This document shows positions 35,382 to 47,661 of a stretch of 64,000 bases of DNA, piece after piece. The notes beneath the pieces are model-generated. The model did not search any database. It was not told the origin of the DNA and saw only the letters and a list, made by a program, of their open reading frames with translations. Each line of letters opens with the position of its first letter. The stretch's first letter is position 1. The translations under genes and the position numbers were made by a program. The stretch spans positions 124,001-188,000 of the forward strand of contig BGZK01000872.1 of the NCBI GenBank assembly GCA_005406025.1, written 5' to 3'. This DNA is from Eumeta japonica. Its lineage: Eukaryota; Arthropoda; Insecta; Lepidoptera; Psychidae.

Positions 35382-35545
35382 CGTGCGTGTGTGTGTTTGT
35401 GTGTGTATGTGCGTGAGCCTGTGTGTTCGTTTGTATGTGTTATTTATTTGTTTGTGCGTGTGAGAATGCGTGCGTGAATGTGTATGTGCGTGCGAGCGAG
35501 CGTACGCGTGCGTGTGTGTATACATGTGTATGTTTGTGTACGAGA
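35382..35545. repeat. Imperfect (TG)n tract
   Basis: About 160 bp of interrupted TG/CG repeats (GTGTGTGT, GTGCGTG, GCGTGCGTG). Z-DNA-prone by composition. Confidence 0.85.
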
Positions 35546-35789
35546 TTGTTATAATGTAAACTTTCCTATTTTACGATTTTTGAAAGATTTTCTGTTACGT
35601 CATAATTCAGTTGCAGTAACCACATGGTTATAGTTTTTTTTACAGCTTTGTTTATTTTGTTTATACATTTTTATGCTCTTATTAATTTTGGTATAATAGG
35701 TAAGGGCCAAGAAAAATATTAAATCTTTTTTAAATGGCGGTACAACAGATTTCATTACTTCTAAATACCTTTCTATATTAACTTTGGCC

Positions 35790-36140
35790 AGCGGCTTCGA
35801 CTATGGATATATAGTTCTCACCGATGTTTCCGTCCTCGTTTATTTTTTCCATTCCGCTCCTGATCCCGCTTTCGGTCTCGTTTCCGATCCAATCTTGGTT
35901 CGTTTTCAATCCCTCTCTATTCTGTTCACTGCCCCAATCTCAATTTAGTATCCGGTTTTACTTTCGGTGATGTTTACCGGCTTCACTTTCTATGCTTCTT
36001 CCTTTTTGAATTCTGTTCATTGGACTATCTCGCTCTAAATACGTTGTTCCGTTCCTTGTTCCGTTTACAGCACTAATAAAATTGAGCTCTAATGAACAGA
36101 AAATAAAAATAAAAATCTATTCTATACCTGCGCGGGTGAA
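35790..36140 (-). mobile_element. Helitron-like family fragment, minus orientation
   Basis: Pyrimidine-rich words (CCGATCC, CGGTCTCG, GATCCCG) are the complement of the GGATCGGAA-type body seen at 38640, 40185 and 55362. At 36130 CGCGGGTGAAGCCGAGTCC resembles a GC-stem terminus of another copy in plus orientation, so two fragments may be nested. Confidence 0.4.
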
Positions 36141-36489
36141 GCCGAGTCCATAATAAATAAAAAACTAAGTATATATATGTATATGCATTTGACAGTGATA
36201 TATAACGTAAAAATACCGAATTTTCCTACAGAAATGCCCTATTGAAATGGCAAAGCATCACAAAAAACAACACGCTTTCTTTTTTATGTGTGCTTAATAT
36301 TACTTAGTATATTATTTATAAATTATTTATTTTGAAGTTTCATAGGCTGCGACGTTCTTTGGATATTATAAGTGATAAATTGTAGTCTGCGTGGGATATA
36401 CTGAAAATTTCTAGATTCTTATCAAGAAGAATACATATGACATTTTTGATGTATTTTTTGCTTTAATAAGTATATCCCTTCACTACGCT

Positions 36490-37390
36490 TTTTTCACACT
36501 TTCGCATTCTTTGAAACCTTGGTAAAATTCAACTGCCCAGACTTCCTTAGAAACGTCTTCGATGGCCACCTAGAACGTATTCACCATCGCTTCGTGGCTT
36601 GTAAATCACACTTGTAACACTTGCAAACCGCACTAGCTTGTAAGTACACCTCTAAGTTTGCTTTTAATTTTCGTAAATAAACAAATGACTAGGGTTAGGT
36701 TAAGTCAGGTAACCTTACCTGAGTGTGTGAACGCATTGTCGTGACGAAGGATGGCCATTGAAGAGTTGTGCACGCTTATCGCGAACTTCAGATAATATTC
36801 TGGGCAATCACATACTCACGTATCGCTTTGCAGTTATTGTCCTTTGGTTTTCAAGCGATACTGTAGTGTAAAGTCCTGATTTGCCAAAAAAAGAAGCGAC
36901 TGTTTTCTCACCAATCCATCGATTTCTTTTACTTTTTAGGCAAACCTTCATATATATAGAGTCAGTGTGCCGCTTGGCGTTTTTATTCTGGTTCAAAGCA
37001 ATACATCCAGCTATCGTCGCCGATGACTATGTCCTATACAGCCAATTCTCAATATTGTCCTCTATTATATTTTTTTATCATTTTATGACACCACTCTACA
37101 CGTAGTCGTTTCTGGTCATGCGTTAAATCATACGGCAACTGTCGACTGCAAAGCTTCCAAACCTTCAGATGTACATGAAAATTTTTTTCCAATGGTTCAT
37201 ACCAACATCATGTCAGATCAAAATGGACATTCAAGGTTACATCAATTCGCATAAAGTTGAATCTTGGTTTGGATGTTTATATCGTCAACATAAAAGAAAT
37301 TTCAAAAGTGCCCATCGATCCCACATGCGCAAAAAAAGTTATACACGGTCAAAGTTAGCAAAACCGAGTTTTTTACATTTTTTAGCATAA
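36490..37390 (-). pseudogene. Second mariner-like transposase, degraded
   Basis: On the minus strand the frames give the first catalytic block (DDSWMYCFEPE, codons about 37018-36986), then FFGKSGLYTTVSLENQRT (within 36996-36808), the second block (LRHDNAFTH, D at 36738-36740) and PDLT (D at 36704-36706), followed by a C-terminal part with KECES-like text near 36500. Order and content are those of a mariner transposase, from a different subfamily than the copy at 17021-18113. Stops interrupt the first and third blocks and the last two aspartates are only 11 codons apart, so about 23 codons are missing. The N-terminal DNA-binding region is not recognisable. Terminal repeats were not found. Confidence 0.75.
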
Positions 37391-38097
37391 AGCTACCAGT
37401 GAGGAGACTTCTGATGCAATAATTAATGTGTATTTAGCAGGAAGAAGAAACAGAAGACTAAAATTAACAAGTTCTGGTAAAAGATTATGATTCTGACCTT
37501 CTATAATTTTCCCTAATTACGTCAAACACAGCTTCCATCGTCTCCAATAGTTCCATTTTTTACTAAAAACAGTATTATTTCATTAAACAATACCACAATA
37601 GACTGTGGAATAGGTCTATCAGGGAAACCACGTTAAAAAAAGCGCGCCGTGTACACTGCATCACAGATAGCGTGGAAACGTGTGCTTATTATGGAGTTTA
37701 AAACTTTTGGATCGCTGTATCTCACAAACGGTGATTCTTAAGAAAGAAAGTATAAGGACGGTTTTATTACATAAATGCATGCTCTATAATTTGTATTTGA
37801 CGAATTTTTAAGATAAGCTTATCTATTTGGCTGAAAAATTCAAAAGCCCATTTTGGGAACTTTGACCATAAATAACTTTTTTACACATACGGGATCGACG
37901 AGGACTTCTGACATGTCTTTTATGTTGATGCTATGAACAATCAAACCAAGATTCAGCTATATACAAATTAAACTTGCTCCTATCGTTTGGGTTAATTTAA
38001 CCGGATTACTGATACGTTGCGAATTTGCTCACAAGTAATTTTTTTGTCGGTATAAATGACCAGTACCATAAATTGTCAGTATGACCCTTTTAAATAG
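37391..38097. other. AT-rich non-coding stretch
   Basis: May include mariner flanks but nothing can be assigned. Confidence 0.4.
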
Positions 38098-38385
38098 CAT
38101 TTGATCGTCAAAATGGCTCATATGATGCGCTTTACGTAAAAAAGTATTTGCCAACGTATTTAAAAATATGAATATCACTGCATCTGACTTTAAATCAGCT
38201 GTCTGATGCAGTAAATGTAACATTATCAATAACAATAACATTATTATATAATTATTATATTCAATTTTGCTACAATATATATCAACCTTTTTATTATATT
38301 GTATTGATACACTGTAATTACGGCAGCAAAACCTTAATATTTTTATTGTAACATTTTTATATGTAATCTAAATATACAAAAATGA
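38098..38385 (+). repeat. Interspersed repeat, copy 1 of 2
   Basis: Near-identical and same orientation as 60583-60889, from the GATCGTCAAAATGGCTCATA word to CTAAATATACAAAAATGAA. The encoded minus-strand peptide at 38029-38241 (and its twin at 60536-60736) is shared only because the DNA is shared. Includes a local inverted pair around TAACATTATCAATAACAATA. No known class; probably a non-autonomous mobile element. Confidence 0.7.
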
Positions 38386-38394
38386 ATCCCTATT

Positions 38395-38814
38395 TCCCTT
38401 GGTCACGACATAACTTGAGAACGACTTTATCGAATTGGATAATTATAAAAGAAAATAACCGTTTGTGTCTGTCTATCTGTCTGACTGTCCGAGGTATCTT
38501 CAGAACAGGTGAACAGATGACGACGCGACTTTCACTGAAAGATAGAAGAGCTTCCTGGGCTACCATTAGGTACTTTTAATAGCGATATTTTTTAAAGTTT
38601 CTGCGTGTAAATAATCCTTTAAAATAGGATAATTTATTGGAATCGAATCAAAAATGGAACCGCAATCGAGATCGGGAGCAAAATCAGAATCGAACATTAA
38701 TTCTACATCCGAGAAAAAAAAATTTACATCCATGCTGATGCAGCTGCGACCATTAACTATAAAGGGCCAGTCTCCTACAAGAAAGTGCGGAGCAACGTCT
38801 GTCGGGGCAGCTAG
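38395..38814 (+). mobile_element. Helitron-like repeat
   Basis: Starts near TCACGACATAACTTGAGAAC, has a GAATCG/GATCGGG-type body (38640-38700), the shared CATCCATGCTGATGCAGCTG word, and ends GGGGCAGCTAG followed by T at 38815. Related to 20325, 40185 and 55362. No coding potential. Confidence 0.5.
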
Positions 38815-39484
38815 TAACGGTATAAAATCAGAGTTTAACAAGCTCTCGTAGTGACTAGAGCATAAATGCTAGTAATAAAATTAACAGCACTTTACTTCAA
38901 TAAACGAATTTAGTCTAATACAGAGTTTAGTTATCTATGGTCAAGAGAATCTCTATATGAAATTATGTTAGTCCATTCATTCGTCCATGCTATGAAATGA
39001 GACAAATTTGACGATTAAAATATAATGCTAGATAGACATTTGTCTAGGTTGGTCGCAATAAGCCTTTATTGGCTTGTCTATGGAACCGATTCGCGAAAAA
39101 AATATCGAAGGATATAAAATTTCTATTCGAACGCTTATATTCTTCTTCGTTTATAAGTCCCAATTTATTTAACATTTTCTTACTTTGCGTTTCGTCATAT
39201 TTGCAAGTTTTTTATATTACATCATCAAAGATTATGAACTTGCAATTTAGGTACTAAACTTCCACTTATTTAGCATAATGCGGATAACAGACAATTAAAT
39301 TGCAATGTAAATAAATCCATCTTATGCCCAAACTTTACATCAAAAACGTTAATGCATTAGAATCATGACGAATTTTTTTTATAATACCTTATTAGCGATG
39401 GCGGATCAGTGTTTAAAAGCGACGTCTTCGAACGTCTTCGAAGATATCGAGTTCGACCGAGACGACGGTTGAAACTAATCGATG
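38815..39484. other. AT-rich non-coding stretch
   Basis: Nothing supportable identified. Confidence 0.4.
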
Positions 39485-39625
39485 AGATTATAGCTTAATT
39501 CAAATTAACCCAGTCGCTTCGTGCCTTCAAGAACACCTCAAGCTTTCAGTTCCAGACGTTATCACTGTATCGACTACGGCGGTCGTCAGCGGCCTTCGAC
39601 CGCCACTGGATTGTTTGTGTAGAGA
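39485..39625 (+). mobile_element. SINE-like interspersed repeat, copy C
   Basis: Shares CAAATTAACCCAGTCGCTTC, TTTCAGTTCCAGACGTTATC, ACGGCGGTCGTCAGCGGCC and CGACCGCCACTGG with the copies at 12150, 31270 and 49190. Truncated after the last word. Confidence 0.55.
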
Positions 39626-39863
39626 CGTGCTCGTTTGAATGTTCGTCACGCGCTAATGGCTGACGGAAATGTAATAAAATTTTGCACAGAGATAGATTAT
39701 GTTCTTTAGTAGGACAAAGGATTAATCCTTTTCTTTTAAAAAAAGGTGAATAAACACCACCGCGTTACACCATGTGAGTAGTTCAATATCACTAACATCG
39801 ACGCGATGAGCATCGCTATCGGTATCTGTTGGAAATAAAGAGCGACTCCACAGGACCTGAATC

Positions 39864-40143
39864 GACAGACGCTTGCCTGCAACATGCATTAACATGCAGC
39901 ACGCAACCCACCGCTGACCCTCGAATCTGCCTCTCCACTACGAATCTCTATCCAAATGACTGAATATTGATTCCAGAGGATTGACAGATATTGAACACCT
40001 AAGCAAGTGTTATTTATTTTTATAACTACCTTAGTCCGCTAATCGTTAAATTGTTAATTCTACGTACGTTTCATGCCAACCAGGCACATCCTCAGGAAAT
40101 TGCCGACAGTCACATCCACCAGGGTGTAAGGAGTGTTAAAACA
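39864..40143 (-). mobile_element. Inverted-repeat element, copy 2 (partial)
   Basis: In reverse complement this matches 14970-15217 of the first copy over its full length, including CACCCTGGTGGATGT, AACGTACGTAGAA, GTCAATCCTCT.GAATCAATAT and the terminal arm (CAGCGGTGGGTTGC, TGTTGCAGGCAAGCG). The other half of the element is absent. Confidence 0.55.
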
Positions 40144-40184
40144 ACCGACACAACCTCGTTAAGCGGGCCGCTGTCATGTAAACT

Positions 40185-40365
40185 CATGTCATGGAATCGA
40201 CAGAATCGTGATCGAAATTAAGACTGCGGGTCAGTCGATATAGAAGATGAAGAAATCCTTTGCACGTCCATGCGGGCGTGATCCAAAGATATCTGAATCA
40301 CAAAAAAAAACAATTGTTATTAGATTTTAATTTACTTACGCCCAGCAAAGCGGGCGGGTAACGGC
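40185..40365 (+). mobile_element. Helitron-like repeat, short copy
   Basis: GAATCG/GATCGAAATT body, CACGTCCATGCGGGCG word and a GC-stem terminus at 40340-40360 (GCCCAGCAAAGCGGGCGGG). The final CTAG is replaced (GGCTGG), so the end is decayed. Confidence 0.5.
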
Positions 40366-41746
40366 TGGCGCTTCATAAAAAGAAATATGAAAGAATATCG
40401 GACGGACCTCTGATCTAAAAGAAAAAGAGTGCCGAAACCGTATAACTGCGGAATCCTAAAAGGTTGTATAAACCGGTCGAACATCACACGAATGAAAAGG
40501 GAATAAAAAATGGCAACGATCAAAAAAGATTTAACTTCATACACACAAAGAGATCGAATCATAAAGGGCAAACGTTATATTAGGGCAATTAATCAAACGA
40601 GTACACGAGCAACGAAACCCAATTCCTCTCGCCCCTCCGCTTCCGTGCGCCGCATCCCCACCCCCCCGAACTCGTAACAAGGTTACATTTATTTGTTTGA
40701 AATTTGCATACTTTGCGCAAAGAACACCATAGCGTCAATATAGTCGCGTGTTACCGTGTAAGCTTAATCGTGTTCGTTTGTAGAAAGATTGGGTCGTTTT
40801 AATTGAAAATTTGCTATCACCGCATTTGGTTACAGGTGTGTTTAGTATTTTTCCTAATGCAATGTTTATAAAAAAATTTACATTTTCATATATTTCAATT
40901 GCATTTTCCAAAAATGATTGCTTTTTAAACGGTATTGAACACATTGAATGTATCATTTCCAAAATCTAATTATCTGAAGCACTAAAAACTATCTCGTATG
41001 AAATAAATATAAAAAAAATAATATTCTTATGAAGTTCCAGCCGCGAAAGATTGAAACTAGATAATTGTATTAAAAGCAATATTATTAACATGTTGATCTT
41101 TGAAATCCCATGACGAATGTTGTTCACAAATTTTGAGGAAAACGTTATAAAGAAAATAGGGCAAAAAGACATCGTCATGGCATGGGAAAATACAATTCAG
41201 ATGAGAATCTTACTGCAAGCGCATATATGAAGAAAAATGAGAATGAAATTAACAAGAAACGTATTACGAAAGTAATAAAATTTATGAAAGACATTTATGA
41301 AAAAGGAAGAAAGAAGAATATGATACAGTGTCATCAGACATGACGAGGTTGTAGCGGCGGGCCTGCAGACCGAGGCAAGCGTCAAATCCTTTCTGTTTCT
41401 ACAAACGCTAGCGCTTTAACGTGTCTGATATTTGCCTAACAAATTTAAAACTTTCGCTTTCCTAGGTCATGTGACATTTCGTAAGTCAATATCTATCCCG
41501 TACGTGTTTAATGCTTAGATATAGAGAACGGAAATTCAATTTTGTTAGACGAATATCGGAGGCGTTGAACCGTTAGCGGTTGTAAAAATATAAACGATTT
41601 GCCGCTTGTCTCGGCCTGCTGCTGTGCCAACTTCTTAATAAGAGCTGGAAGGAACGTAGATAGATATGGAAGCACAGAGTAGTGACGTCATAGAACAGCG
41701 TGGTTTGAAATAATATGAGGTGACTAGAATAGAAAAAGGTATTGTA
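40366..41746. other. Non-coding stretch
   Basis: No supported gene; the minus-strand frames at 40735-41385 have no recognisable domain. Sequence from about 41640 may be upstream parts of the LINE that follows. Confidence 0.4.
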
Positions 41747-42040
41747 TGTTGCGGTGGATTCACCATCTGAAAAGGATGAATGAAAGTAGACCGAGAAAAC
41801 AAAAATATGGAATGTGTGTGACGAAAGGCGCGCTCTTTTGCATACTAAATTGATGGAATATTATAGAAAGGGTTAAAGTCCAAGCACGAAAAACCGACGG
41901 GCTTGCGTGAAAACATTGAAGGACATAAATGAAGCAAGGGATGTGTGCAAGGATCGTACCATGTGAATTCTGGTCGCTGCCTATCCTTCTGGGAAATAAG
42001 ATTGGAGTTTATAAATAAATAAATTAAGAGTTTATAAATA
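41747..42040 (+). pseudogene. LINE ORF2 C-terminus, degraded
   Basis: Frames on the plus strand give LRWIHHLKRMNESRPRKQKY at 41749-41808 and, after stops and frame changes, NIIERVKVQARKTDG and KDINEARDVCKDRTM (41920-41964) then AAYPSGK ending at a TAA near 41996. This order is the known carboxy-terminal tail downstream of the reverse transcriptase in a common lepidopteran non-LTR element. The element ends in a (TAAA)n-type tail at 42014-42030. The reverse transcriptase itself is absent, so the copy is 5' truncated. Confidence 0.65.
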
Positions 42041-43954
42041 TATTATAAAAGAAACGAACGGAAGAAATCTCTGAAATTGGCGATGATACTTCATATATAA
42101 AAATAAGAAACAAAATCTCCATAAATAAATTACCATAAAATATGGATCATCGAATTAAATATAGTATAAATATATCGTTGCAAGAGGACGTTTACAAAAG
42201 TAAATAACGCAACATCAGAGAAGCTTTCATTTAAAAGCTCTAAAACAAAAAAAGGGGCACCGGCAAGCCGCCTTTGTCACTCGGGCCTTTGTGAGTGGGT
42301 GACCGTAATTTTCTCCGTTTTTACAAAACTCCAGGCTTTAGTAATACAAAATACGATCTTACGTTGTAGGTGTCAGAGTTTGAAATCGATTATCTCCAGA
42401 AATTGCATTACAATATTAAAAAGAAGGGCGCCTTTCAGAGTACTCGAATCTTTGGCGTAAATGTAAATAAATGCATCGTTTTTAGGTTTAATTGTAGAAA
42501 ACTTATTGTAGCAAATCCTTTTATTTGCTACGTTGAATTTTCATTCATTTGAAAGCCAATGCAGTAAATATTGACGTTTTTTCACTACCACAAAATATAT
42601 GTTTTGTTGGCTACAAAACAAAATACATTTATTTATGCAAGAAAAGTTTAGATGGAGCATAGACAGGATTAGGACTAGACTTGTTTTAACTTTTTCAATA
42701 AAATATAAAGTAGATGTAAACCCGTAATACCAGCTAGTCTATTATAATCACTTGCAGATTTTCAGTATAATATATATAATTTAGAAGATGTGAACCTATG
42801 AACTGGTTAATTTTCATGTGCATTAAGTTTTTCCACTGCATATCTTTCAAAGCGCTGTTTCTAAGAATCTTAAAAATACACCTAAATAGGCTGTATTAAC
42901 TCAAGGACATAGTGGACCTTGTGATTTCTGCTCATGACATTGTAATTTTTATAATTTTCCGAATTAATTTATTCAGTTATTAAGAGGCTAACTTGGTAAG
43001 TTTTTGATTGCAATGAAAGAAAACAGCTACATTATCTTTATAGCGGGTTCAATATCCGCTTGATCTTTTTTTTTTATTCGATTATAAATTTGGTATTAAT
43101 CGACTATTAGGTATTTCCTCACGAAAAAACAAGGTTATTTCCATGTTTCATACTTCACATGAGGTATTATCCGCCTATACTCGATTTGTATAAAAAAATA
43201 TTTCTTATTCTTTTCTTTTTATTCTGCTACACGTATTTATAATATATCTTCGGAAATAATCCAAATCACTTTAGCCAGAGTTAGAGCTTAAAATTGTTTT
43301 ATGAACTAAAATATCGTATATCATATCGTATTTCGCATAATAAAATATCATAATGTCTATTGCGAAAGAAATTCTTAGAAAATCTTATAATATAAATATA
43401 CAACTTTAGGGTAAAAAAATATTTTTTCTCAAGAGACATCTTTTTTTTAACTTTGGCAACATTACTTTTTTCGCCATTAATACACATACGTTGCGATTAG
43501 TTTACAACATATTTTTAATATTCGAGTATATTGTGCAAATCATGTTCTACGTAATAGAACTTATTATGTATTTACTTGGTCGTTTCTTATTGTTTTATTT
43601 TCGTTTAAATAAAATTGTAGAATTATTTATAAATGCTTAATCGTCACGTATTCAACTAAGTATAGTGTGTACCATAAACTAGAATGTATTGTATTCAAAC
43701 GCTAGTGATGTTCAACTCCCCGTATAGAAATTGAAAATTAGTATGTTTTAAAGTAGCCGTAGTTATTAATTTTCATCCTTAATTGATACGTTACCTATAT
43801 TCTGTAAATAAATAATCTTTTTTGTGTCTTTAATAATGAATATCCTTTTAAGGTAAATTGCATGAATGTATTGTAAATTATTAAGATGTGTTTCATTGTT
43901 GAAGTATCACAGTCGGCGTTCGTTTTAGACAGTTTTCGATATACCTTTCGATTG
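42041..43954. other. AT-rich non-coding stretch
   Basis: An AGCTAGT word at 42733-42739 may mark another decayed Helitron-like end. Otherwise only AT-rich sequence; the minus-strand frame 43299-43487 has no domain. Confidence 0.4.
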
Positions 43955-44346
43955 TGGACGTACCCGGGCAGGGGAGCAGCCCCTTGGAAATTGCATGTCC
44001 TACATTATATGAGTAAAGCGCGGACGATCTGACCTAAAAAATTGTTTCCCTCAACCCCCATTCTAGAACAGAAGCAAAAATCTGTTTCCCCTTCTCTATT
44101 CTAGAACAGAAGCAAAAACTCTGTTTTGCCTCCCCATTCTAGAACAGAAGCAAAAACCTGTTTTGCTCCCCTCCCTCCCCATTCTAGAACAGAAGCAAAA
44201 ACTCTGTTTTGCCTCCCCCATTCTAGAACAGAAGCAAAAAATCTGTTTTGCCCCTCCCTCCCCATTCTAGAACAGAACCAAACAATCTGTTTTGCCCCCA
44301 TTCTAGAACAGAAGCATCTGTTTGCCCCCTTCTGGGTACGCCCATG
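43955..44346. mobile_element. Inverted-end element carrying a tandem array
   Basis: The left end (GGACGTACCC, 43957-43966, then GGGGAGC) mirrors the right end (GGGTACGCCC, 44335-44344), giving short terminal inverted repeats about 390 bp apart. Between them about seven units of 35-48 bp (44057-44325) repeat TTCTAGAACAGAAGCAAAAA and a C-rich spacer. The array keeps frames open on both strands (for example SVLEWGG repeats on minus), which I do not regard as genes. Target duplications are not clear. Confidence 0.6.
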
Positions 44347-46980
44347 CTTGATCTTATCCATTTTATTTATTTCAGTTTATTAGTGCGTCCACACACAGGC
44401 CTAAAAGTAAAGTATAGTTTTAAAACGTTTAGCCAGACTGTGTTGCTATAGTAAAATAACTGTTTTTACTTATGTGCTAAAACCTATATATGAAAATTTA
44501 GACGTTACGTTTAGATATAGAGCATGAGTTTAAATTTAGTTTATAGAAATGTTCGAAACCCCTGAAAAACCGCGGGCGAGCCACCGTCGTTCTTAATTAA
44601 GTATGTGTTTTTATAATTCAAAGACTTTAATATTTTTTCTTGGAATATTCACATTTTAAATCAGAGTTAGTTTATTCACACACGATATCAATTTCGTTAA
44701 ATATAATATTTATAAGTGAATATATGGTTTGATATATTTTGCATAATATATATGAAGACATACTTTGACTGTAAAATGTTTAATAAAACTGCAGGTCATC
44801 TTTATAGATATCCTACATTTGTACTGTATTTTACAAAACAAAGTTTGTCAAATAGGATACTACATTTTTTTTTTGGAAACGTGGCTCAATGTAATAAGTA
44901 CTTTGTAATAATAAAATACTAAATTTTTTTTCAATTTCACGACATCGATAATTACCCTAAAGAGACATTTAAATTTAATATTTTCCGCCCGTAACAGTTA
45001 GCCGCCATGCTACTGTGATGTCGTTCGTGACGTCACTAGAGAGTGACAACTGTCAGCTGTAAACGACATTGAGGGCGTGCTTTAAATTTTGAAAGGAACA
45101 ATTAGTTTTAGTGATTTATACTGTACAACGCGCGAAACTTTGCCGCTCTGAATTGTATGCGCATGATGTAATACGCAGGCTTAACACTCCCCGATCCTTG
45201 TTTCTTCTCCACCGCGTGCCAATTTTACACCGTTGGGACGCCTTCGTGACTGACTTCACGGCGGCAGAGTTTCGATCGTTGTATTGTAAATTGAAATTTT
45301 TTTGAATGTAGCAATATAATAATACGAATATAAAAACACTAGGAGGATTGCGAATTAAAGAGAAAGCATTAATACAAATTAGAATAAGACTTGGTTAGAC
45401 TTTACAGGAAGAGATCCAAATTCATTGTTGGAAAAAGCTCCCCAGTACTTTTATGAAGATCACTTCGACGTAAGTAGATATCCAATAAGCAAATACTTAT
45501 GTAAAGTCTTGGCACAATTGCAATACTAGGGCGTTGAAATTTCATCGTCTCTTAGTTGGGCAGGACAGAAATCTGGATTTGACGCAAGAAAATTTGCGAC
45601 CGTCAAAGACTTATTCTTTGTAGTTTTCTATTTTCTGCTTTCATAAAATCTTCTTCCATTGTACGATGTTAATAAAATACACGAGATAAAGTCTAATATT
45701 AATAACAATTTGCAAAAGCTCTATTGAAAGAACTTAATAGAGAGGACGTTGACCTTTACTTTGTAGTGAGTCAAGTAGAAACCCATTATGGCTACTGTTA
45801 TGCATATTTGTTGAACACAGAAAAATTATTCAAACTTTTAAATGAAATATGATTTTTTTATTTGTGCAAATTAAAATCGACTTATAGCTACAAGTATTTA
45901 CAAGCATCTATTCGTTTTTTTTTATAACACACATATTAAAATACCTAATTTTGATGTATTTGTGCGTTTGTTTGCTTTAATGTTTGTTTATTTGCGCGGA
46001 TTGTGAATGAAGTATTGTCACACTTCGGTCGATCTTCCGTCAACGAATATCTTGATCCCGGTAGAGCGCTCCTGACGCCTATATTGTATTTCGCGACCTT
46101 AATTTTAATTTAAGACAGCAGGTATTGAGAGAACATCGATGAGAACTGTTTGTAAAATATGATATGATATCGATTTATTGAAAAAAAATTTTAAACGTTC
46201 GATGTGCGTCCGTCATGGTGACCGACGTCGTAAATGCTAAACGCCAGAACGGACTAGCTGGACACCACGAGCGAAATTGAGATGTCAAAGATGTATACAA
46301 AGTTTCAGTAGTTGAAGTCGAAACATGTAGTTGGAATTCTTCGAATCAAATATATTTAAAAAAAATCTCTCTTTTAGATTTTAATAAAAATGTAAATTAT
46401 GAAAAAAATCTGTTTGTTAGTTTAAAAAGCTGGATCGATAGATCATCGCAAATTTCATTGAAATTAATGAAATTGATGAAAAGATGGAGTTGTTCGAAAG
46501 TTTCTGAAAACATTTATTGTGCGGAAAGTGCTTTTAAGTGAAGTGTTTTTTTACTCATTGTTATAAACTACTGCTACAAAAATTGTATCATAATTTTCAT
46601 TTAATGCGCTATTGTACATTAAAAGTAATACATATTATTTTACATACAAAATTTATAATTTATTGCTTAAAACGTAAATTTACGAATACAATACGAAAAC
46701 TTCCGACATTAATATATATTTCTATATTGTACGTATATAGACAATATACGTTTATATTTTATATAGCTATATTATGAATGTGTTTCAACCCAAACTCAAC
46801 TCTCGTGTAAACGGGGCCTATATATGTAGATACTTATATACAGAGGTGTCGGTTACGGTAGCGGTAACAGTGTCGCGAGTTCAATGGTTTTTTCCCATCT
46901 CAAAAATGCCCAACGCGCCTAAAGGAATTTTCACTTCAAAAACAGTTCCTTTTTTTCATTAATTCTCAGATACGTTAACC
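44347..46980. other. Non-coding stretch with one GC-richer patch
   Basis: 45000-45300 is richer in GC and CpG (includes GTGACGTCAC at 45027-45036, a CRE-type palindrome) and may be a regulatory island or MITE. The rest is AT-rich. No supported gene. Confidence 0.4.
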
Positions 46981-47653
46981 CAGTGTTTTTTCCATCTGAG
47001 GGTCGCGACCCCCAAGGGGATCGCGAAGCCTTACTCGGGAAGTCGCCGGTTGAAAGAAAAAGTCGAGATTCTTACACAACAAAAACACAATTTTAGTGTG
47101 AAGGATGTGCTTGGTTATTTTTCAAAAGTTTATCAAATTGTGGTGCTATTTTTGAAATGTTAATAATCAAATCGTTTTCTAATTGCAGTCTATTTCTCTT
47201 TTTAGTTTTAATATCTACCATTGAAGAAAATGTCAGTTCACACAAGTATGAAGTGGCGAATGGCACTAATAATTTTAGAACTTCCCTTGCCAGCTCTGGA
47301 TAATCGTATTTTCTTTTTATCCAAAATACGTAAGCGAAAGAACCAAACGACGTCAACACTTCTCGGTGCGCTCAACTGAGTGAGAGATGAGAGATGAAAC
47401 AAAAAAACATTGCGGGTGGCGCGCGCGCAGGGCGCTCGCTATCGCCGCAACGACAATGCGGTATGGCAACATCGCCGTCGCAGTTAGGTCCGCGTGAATA
47501 AACAGATAAATGTACCAAAATAAGAAAAAATAATTACCACCGTATGTAGTCATTTAATTAATTTTTTTTTTTTTGCTTTCTATGAGACAGGGGGTCGCCA
47601 GAATATTTCAACCTGTAAAGGGGTCGCGAAATCAAAAAGATTGAAAAGCACTG
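46981..47653 (-). mobile_element. Internally deleted hAT-family transposon
   Basis: The left end CAGTGTTTTTTCCATC (46981) and right end, read in reverse, CAGTGCTTTTCAATC (47653) form terminal inverted repeats; both ends also carry TCGCGACCCC. The flanks CGTTAACC (46973-46980) and CATTAACC (47654-47661) match at 7 of 8 positions, the 8-bp target duplication expected of hAT. At 673 bp the element is far shorter than an autonomous one and keeps only the transposase 3' end. Confidence 0.85.
47093..47359 (-). pseudogene. hAT transposase C-terminal dimerisation domain fragment
   Basis: About 88 codons. The text FATSYLCELTFSSMVDIKTK then KRNRL is the conserved hAT carboxy-terminal block, closest in style to the ZBED5/SCAND3-like group. 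The catalytic part and zinc finger are missing; upstream sequence in the element is unrelated low-complexity. It lies wholly inside the inverted-repeat element 46981-47653 and cannot encode an active enzyme. Confidence 0.8.
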
Positions 47654-47661
47654 CATTAACC

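Noticed and set aside
38029..38241. Peptide shared with 60536-60736, suggesting a conserved small gene
   Set aside because: The whole DNA repeat is shared, including non-coding parts, and the frame has no coding signature.
44101..44451. Frames with repeated SVLEWGG / SRTEAK peptides
   Set aside because: They are translations of the tandem array inside the 43955-44346 element.
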